Below, in pieces: positions 59,785 through 64,000 of a stretch of DNA of 64,000 nucleotides. Source of the stretch: Permianibacter fluminis (GTDB lineage: Bacteria > Pseudomonadota > Gammaproteobacteria > Enterobacterales > Permianibacteraceae); assembly GCF_013179735.1 (NCBI RefSeq), contig NZ_JABMEG010000001.1, positions 3,100,001 to 3,164,000 of the forward strand, in the 5' to 3' direction. Under the pieces are notes generated by a model. It did no database searches. It was given only the letters and a program-made list of their open reading frames with translations, and was not told the origin of the DNA. Every line of letters starts with the position of its first letter. Position 1 is the first letter of the stretch. Made by a program: the position numbers and the translations under genes.

Positions 59785-60420
59785 GTGCGCCGCATTCACC
59801 CGATGTTCCTGTTGACGCTGCTGCTTGCAACTACCCACGCCAGCGCGGCCGATGACACCTGCAGTTATTCGACCTACCAGTGGAACACCCAGACGCGTCA
59901 GGCGGTCAACCACCAACAAATACGCAAATTGCGCAGCGAACTGAGCAATGCCGAAATCGACGCCACCACCGGCTGCACGGTGTGCAACGAAGATCAAATG
60001 GAGTTTGAGTTTCCCGGTTTGCGGCCATTCAAGGCCTGTAAAAAGCTGGCAGACAACATCCGCAAAATTGTCACGGAATTGCAGCAGCAACAGGCGGCGC
60101 TGATCGACATCGTCGGTTATCGCGTTGGCATGACCCGTGGCGAGCCGGACAAGTCCGGTAATCGCACCGGCTTCAGCAATCACTCATTCGGGGTCGCGCT
60201 GGATATCAATACCGAACAAAACGGGCTCTATGACAACTGCTATCAGTTCGGCCCCGGCTGTCGCTTGATCAAAGGTGGTCCGTGGAATCCGCAGCAGCCG
60301 ACCAGCCTGACAGTCGAATCCCCCATTGTGCTCACGTTCAAGAAATACGGCTTCAAGTGGGGCGGCGAAATTGCCGGCAAGCAAAAAGACTTCATGCATT
60401 TTTCGCCGAGCGGTTACTGA
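59785..60420 (+). CDS. Exported M15 (VanY-type) D-alanyl-D-alanine carboxypeptidase-like protein
   Basis: A 211-aa exported protein. Starting at GTG 59785 gives a full signal peptide (VRRIHPMFLLTLLLATTHAS). The mature part has the zinc motif SNHSFGVALDIN (His and Asp) and a final His in KDFMHFSPSGY, the layout of M15 peptidases that trim peptidoglycan side chains. Several Cys pairs suggest disulphides. It is convergent with the NTF2-like gene, the ends overlapping by 7 bp. The ribosome site is poor. Confidence 0.8.
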   Translation: MRRIHPMFLLTLLLATTHASAADDTCSYSTYQWNTQTRQAVNHQQIRKLRSELSNAEIDATTGCTVCNEDQMEFEFPGLRPFKACKKLADNIRKIVTELQQQQAALIDIVGYRVGMTRGEPDKSGNRTGFSNHSFGVALDINTEQNGLYDNCYQFGPGCRLIKGGPWNPQQPTSLTVESPIVLTFKKYGFKWGGEIAGKQKDFMHFSPSGY

Positions 60421-60941
60421 TCCAGACGCATCAGGTCACTCGCGATCATCAGGCCCGGGCGCTCATCATCCCAGGCCACTGCGGCTATTTTCCAGCCGCC
60501 CGGCGTCTTGATGAACTGCATGGTCTTCATTCCCTTGGCCTGAAAAGCCTGGCCCTGCTGCATTCCGGATTTTTGGTAGACACAAAAGCGCTGGGCGATC
60601 TTGCCAAAGATATCGGTGCGCTCGGCCAACTCCTGCTCAAAAAAATCCAGCAGCTCGCCATTTGTCAGCAGCACTTCCCGCGGCGCAATGAACTGGGTCA
60701 GCGTATAAATTTCCGGCCGGTCGCCGACATTCTTTATCACCAGCGCCTCGCTAATGAACAACTGATGCAATTGGTCAAACGCCGGGCGCTTTCCGCCACG
60801 GTTGTCAAAAACCTGAAAGAACGCTTTGACCAGCGCATCGATCTCCAGCTTGTCTTTTACTGGCTTGTCTTTTACTGGCTTGTCTCTTGCAGACTCGTCG
60901 TTTACAGATTTGTCTCTTGGAGAAACGTCGTTAAACGCCAT
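60414..60941 (-). CDS. NTF2-like (SnoaL/DUF4440-type) protein with N-terminal pentapeptide repeats
   Basis: A 175-aa protein from ATG 60941. Residues about 7-31 are five charged pentapeptides of the form x-x-[KRN]-D-[KE] (for example PVKDKPVKDKLE). The rest is a cone-shaped NTF2-like fold (ALVKAFFQVFDNRGGKRPA, LFISEALVIKNVGDRPEIYT, FQAKGMKTMQFIKTPGGWKI, AVAWDDERPG). Such domains bind small molecules or act as enzymes; nothing indicates a specific one. Confidence 0.75.
   Translation of the reverse strand: MAFNDVSPRDKSVNDESARDKPVKDKPVKDKLEIDALVKAFFQVFDNRGGKRPAFDQLHQLFISEALVIKNVGDRPEIYTLTQFIAPREVLLTNGELLDFFEQELAERTDIFGKIAQRFCVYQKSGMQQGQAFQAKGMKTMQFIKTPGGWKIAAVAWDDERPGLMIASDLMRLDQ
60849..60923 (-). 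repeat. Five 15-bp in-frame tandem repeats
   Basis: The first two units are identical (CTTGTCTTTTACTGG on plus), the other three diverged. They encode the pentapeptide repeats of the NTF2-like protein. Unit number may vary between strains by slippage without breaking the frame. Confidence 0.8.
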
Positions 60942-60973
60942 GGTTCCAGCTCCTGTCACGGTTGCTGCCGCCC

Positions 60974-61002
60974 GAAAAAAACGGGGCACCAAGGTGCCCC
61001 GT
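60974..61002 (-). terminator. Terminator of the S9 peptidase gene
   Basis: On the minus strand ACGGGGCACC and GGTGCCCCGT form a 10-bp palindrome (effective loop about 4 nt) followed by a run of seven T. It separates the S9 gene from the NTF2-like gene. Confidence 0.9.
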
Positions 61003-61062
61003 CAGCATGACGATGTCTTGTCATGATCCGGTGTTTTGCCATGATCAGATATCGTGCCGTGA

Positions 61063-63117
61063 TCAGTTGCTCGCTGGCGCCGACTCAGGCGCAGCCGATT
61101 CGGACGTCGCGGATTCAGCGGCAGCGGGCTCCGTAGTGGCGGATGCCGGCGCTGCAGGCACAACCGGCCCCTGCCCTTTCAAATACGTGTCCAGGAACAA
61201 CAGATAGGAATCAGAGGCCCGGATACGATTGTTCTTTTTGACGAAGCCATGGCCTTCGTCCGGGAACAGCACGTACTCGACCGGGACATTGTTGGCGCGA
61301 ATGGCCGCGACCATCTCGTCACTTTCCGCCTGCAGCACCCGCGGGTCGTTGGCGCCCTGAATGACCAGTACCGGCTTCTTGATGTTGTCGGCATGGAACA
61401 GCGGCGAAATGCGCCGCAGGCGTTCCTTGTCCTTGGCCGGATCGCCCATTTCTGCGTACAGCGAATCACGGAAGCTGGCCCACCACGGCGGAATCGATTC
61501 CAGGGTCCGGACCCAGTTGGTGACACCGAAAATGTCGATACCAACCGCGAACTCGTCGGTATAAGTCATGGCCGCCATGGTCAGGTAACCGCCATAACTG
61601 CCGCCCATCACGGCAATGCGGTCGCCATCGACCCACGGCAGCGACTGCAGGTATTTCTTGGCCGCAACGATGTCTTCCAGATCTTTCTCGCCGTGCTTCT
61701 TGTCATCCAGATGATAAAAGGTCTTGCCATAACCGCTAGAGCCGCGATTGTTGACACCAATGACCGCGTAACCGTGATTGACCAGATGCTGGATGGTCGG
61801 GTTGTAACCTTTGCGAGTCTGGCCACCGGGACCGCCGTGGATGTAAACAATCGCCGGTACTTTGCTGTCGGCATTGGCAGTTTGCGGCCTGAACAGCAGC
61901 GCCGGAATTTCCAGATTGTCGGTGCTCGGATAACGCACCACATCGCTCTTGACCAGATCCAGCTCGGCTACCTCTTTCGGCAAGGCCTGCGTCAGCTGTT
62001 GCGGCGCCTTGCCATCCATGTTGTAGACATACAGATTGGACGGCGAGGTGTCGGAGTTGACGTAGAACACCATCCGCTTGCTGTCTTTGCTGAAGCTGAT
62101 GCTGCGCAGATCGCCCTTCGGCATTTCTGGCAGTGGCAACGCCTTGTTGGTCACGGTGTCCAGAATGCGGACTTCGGTGGAGCCATCGGCATTGATGCCG
62201 CTGATCATGTAGCGGCCGTCATCCGAAAAATAAACGAACGAGACATCCCATTCGGCATTGATCAGCGTGTCGCGTTTGCCACCCGCCATGTTGTAACGGA
62301 TCGCCTGGGCAAATTCGCCGTTGGCGTCGGTGGTGTAAATCAGGCCAAAGTTATCCGGGGTAAAGGTCGCCGCGCTGTACTGGACAAAACCTTCATGCGG
62401 CGTAAGGTGCAGCAACTTTTTGTCCTTGCTGCTCAGATCAACCACAAAAATATCGCTGTCGGCGTTGTTGTTGCTGCGGTTCAAGGCCAGCCAGCGACCG
62501 TCGCCACTGAGCGCTTCCGGTTGCATGCCGGCATCGTTCTTGTAGACCATCTCCCGGCGATAGTTTGCGCTGTCGTATTTGTAGACATCAAAAAATTTGG
62601 CATCGCGCTCATTGGTCATGACGTAGAAGGACTTGCCGTCCTTGCTGAACCGGATGAACTGCGCCTTCAGTTTGTCGCCGGGGGTCAGATCCGTGATGGA
62701 GCCATCCAGCGCGCGAACAAACAGATGGTCCAGCTCGTTGCCACCTTTGTCGCCGCTGTAGAGCACGCGATCATCGGCCGGGAAAAAACTTTCGGCAAAC
62801 AGCGCGTCGTCTTTCGAATCGGTCAGTGCGGTCTTTTCGCCGCTGGCCAGGGCAACGCGATAGACATTGAAAACGCCCGACTCGTCAGAATGCAACAGCA
62901 CGGCGTCACCGGCAGCATTGATGGAGCTACCGCCATAGCTGACCGTTTCATAGAGCATCGCGGCGCTGTATTGTTTTATTTCCCGCGCTTTGGCGCTGGC
63001 TTGCGCGACCGGCGTGGTGGTTTCCGGCGCCGGCTCATCACCCCGTTCGCAGCCGACCAGGCCAAGCGCGGTCAGGGTCATCACGGTTGCCAGCAATTTA
63101 TTCAAATTTTTCTTCAC
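61063..63117 (-). CDS. S9 family (prolyl oligopeptidase-type) peptidase lipoprotein
   Basis: A 684-aa exported lipoprotein (signal MKKNLNKLLATVMTLTALGL, lipobox VGC with Cys23). Residues about 50-420 form a WD40/beta-propeller-like gate (repeated FSKDGKSFYVMTN, SDDGRYMISG), and the C-terminal alpha/beta hydrolase carries Ser507 in GGSYGGYLT, Asp in GANDPRV and His in DEGHGF. It degrades peptides in the periplasm or at the cell surface. A terminator follows, and it is divergent from an M3 peptidase gene. Confidence 0.93.
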   Translation of the reverse strand: MKKNLNKLLATVMTLTALGLVGCERGDEPAPETTTPVAQASAKAREIKQYSAAMLYETVSYGGSSINAAGDAVLLHSDESGVFNVYRVALASGEKTALTDSKDDALFAESFFPADDRVLYSGDKGGNELDHLFVRALDGSITDLTPGDKLKAQFIRFSKDGKSFYVMTNERDAKFFDVYKYDSANYRREMVYKNDAGMQPEALSGDGRWLALNRSNNNADSDIFVVDLSSKDKKLLHLTPHEGFVQYSAATFTPDNFGLIYTTDANGEFAQAIRYNMAGGKRDTLINAEWDVSFVYFSDDGRYMISGINADGSTEVRILDTVTNKALPLPEMPKGDLRSISFSKDSKRMVFYVNSDTSPSNLYVYNMDGKAPQQLTQALPKEVAELDLVKSDVVRYPSTDNLEIPALLFRPQTANADSKVPAIVYIHGGPGGQTRKGYNPTIQHLVNHGYAVIGVNNRGSSGYGKTFYHLDDKKHGEKDLEDIVAAKKYLQSLPWVDGDRIAVMGGSYGGYLTMAAMTYTDEFAVGIDIFGVTNWVRTLESIPPWWASFRDSLYAEMGDPAKDKERLRRISPLFHADNIKKPVLVIQGANDPRVLQAESDEMVAAIRANNVPVEYVLFPDEGHGFVKKNNRIRASDSYLLFLDTYLKGQGPVVPAAPASATTEPAAAESATSESAAPESAPASN

Positions 63118-63384
63118 GCCTGATTCCTCTCCATTCTCAGGTAGCCGTGAAACTTACCATAAAAAATCCGCGCAATAGCCGAAATGGCGGGCCGCCGGCA
63201 CTCGGCCGGGTAAGCCGGGCCGCTGAAACGCCTTGTAACGGTTTTGCCGGCTGGCAGCAGCGACAGGGCCGGCTACCATCCCCGGTCTCGCCCGGCGGAG
63301 GGATTCGCTGGCTATTGATCGTCCGGTAAGGCGGCAGGATTGCCCCGCCCTTTGCACCGGCACTGCCATCCGAGGTTTGTCGCG

Positions 63385-64000
63385 ATGCAGAAAACCCGTA
63401 CCTCACCGAAAAACGCCCTGATTGCCAGAACGCTGGTTACTGCCACTCTCGTTGCCACACTGGGCACCAGCATCAGCCATGCCGACGAGACCACCACCCC
63501 GACGGGGTCGCCGGCGATGCTGGCCGCATGGACCGGCCCCTACGGTGGCGTCCCGGCCTGGGACAAGGTCAAGCCGGAGGACTTCGGCGCCGCGTTTACC
63601 GCCGCCATGGCCGACTCACGCGCCCGGGTCGCCAAAATCGCCAGCAATCCCGACGCACCCACCTTCGCCAACACCATCATCGAACTGGAACGCTCCGGCC
63701 GACTGCTGGATCAGGTCTACACCTATTACGGCGTGCATTCGAGCACGCTGAATCTCGGCGAGATGCCGAACATCCAGCGCGATCTGGCGCCCAAGCTGGC
63801 CGCGTTCAATGATGAAATCAATCAGAACGAACCGCTGTTCAAGCGCGTTGAGGCGGTTTACAACAGCCCGGACAAAGCCAAGCTGACGCCGGAAGAACAG
63901 CGTCTGGTCTGGACCTATTACAACGGTTTTGTCCGCTCCGGCGCGACGCTGAATGCAGAACAAAAAGCCCGCATCACCGAGATCAACGGTCGGCTGGCAA
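63385..64000 (+). CDS. Exported M3 family peptidase (Dcp-like), N-terminal part
   Basis: The first 205 codons of a peptidase that continues beyond the window. ATG 63385 follows CGAGG at 9 nt. The product has a Sec signal (IARTLVTATLVATLGTSISH), then the N-terminal helical domain of M3 peptidyl-dipeptidases (VPAWDKVKPEDFGAAFTAAM, FANTIIELERSGRLLDQVYT, LFKRVEAVYNS, LVWTYYNGFVRSGATLNAEQ). The HEXXH catalytic part lies outside. It is divergent from the S9 gene with a 267-bp gap. Confidence 0.85.
   Translation, partial: MQKTRTSPKNALIARTLVTATLVATLGTSISHADETTTPTGSPAMLAAWTGPYGGVPAWDKVKPEDFGAAFTAAMADSRARVAKIASNPDAPTFANTIIELERSGRLLDQVYTYYGVHSSTLNLGEMPNIQRDLAPKLAAFNDEINQNEPLFKRVEAVYNSPDKAKLTPEEQRLVWTYYNGFVRSGATLNAEQKARITEINGRLA

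Overview
The window reads as a chromosome segment of a polar-flagellated gammaproteobacterium with fairly high GC. The FleQ / FleS-FleR / sigma-54 / sigma-28 flagellar hierarchy, the order fleQ-fleS-fleR-fliE, and cheV-cheR placed in front of flgBCDE are typical of Pseudomonas, Shewanella and relatives. I cannot assign a genus. No rRNA, tRNA, CRISPR array or intact transposase was found.

Layout. 1-4,280 (minus): fliE (cut by the window edge), fleR, fleS, fleQ. 4,281-5,568: about 1.3 kb of non-coding DNA holding fleQ control sites and an orphan flagellin-type leader. 5,569-15,589 (plus): flagellin 1, flagellin 2, flaG, fliD, fliS, a fliT-like gene, flagellin 3 and flagellin 4. 15,770-25,876 (plus): a ten-gene, largely overlapping cassette with a TPR glycosyltransferase of the O-GlcNAc-transferase type, two DegT-type PLP proteins, three acyltransferase-like proteins, three SAM methyltransferases and a PhyH-type dioxygenase. 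It sits between the flagellins and flgL, the classical place of a flagellin glycosylation island. 25,942-36,839 (minus): flgBCDEFGHIJKL, followed upstream by cheR and cheV. 39,141-40,922 (plus): flgA, flgM, flgN. From 41 kb on the content is unrelated to motility: a zinc-ribbon membrane protein, pepN, pdhA-pdhB-pdhC, a membrane histidine kinase, a RidA protein, a DUF5916-type outer-membrane protein, an AT-richer lipoprotein next to a 195-bp direct repeat, the ABC-F protein YbiT, a BNR-repeat/MoaD-like pair, a GST, a HisC-like aminotransferase, an M15 peptidase, an NTF2-like protein, an S9 peptidase lipoprotein and the start of an M3 peptidase.

Regulation visible in the DNA. Sigma-54 boxes (GG-N10-GC) precede fleS, fliD and flgB. 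Sigma-28 boxes (TAAAGTTT-N11-GCCGATAA type) precede flagellins 1, 2 and 3, flgKL and flgMN. This gives the expected cascade: FleQ acts on fleSR, FleSR and sigma-54 drive hook-basal body genes, and sigma-28 (held by FlgM) drives filament genes and flgM itself.

Most interesting signals: (1) a family of small hairpins with the loop sequence TTCTCAG, at least eleven copies, concentrated in the long 5' leaders of the flagellin genes, with compensatory stem changes and a conserved ACTTTGTARG block before the last hairpin; (2) an orphan copy of that leader and flagellin start site at 4.6-4.73 kb; (3) an unusual flagellin-glycan cassette combining a GT41-like transferase with a PhyH hydroxylase and three methyltransferases; (4) four flagellins with near-identical ends and divergent centres; (5) TGACGTCA palindromes at fleQ and fleS.
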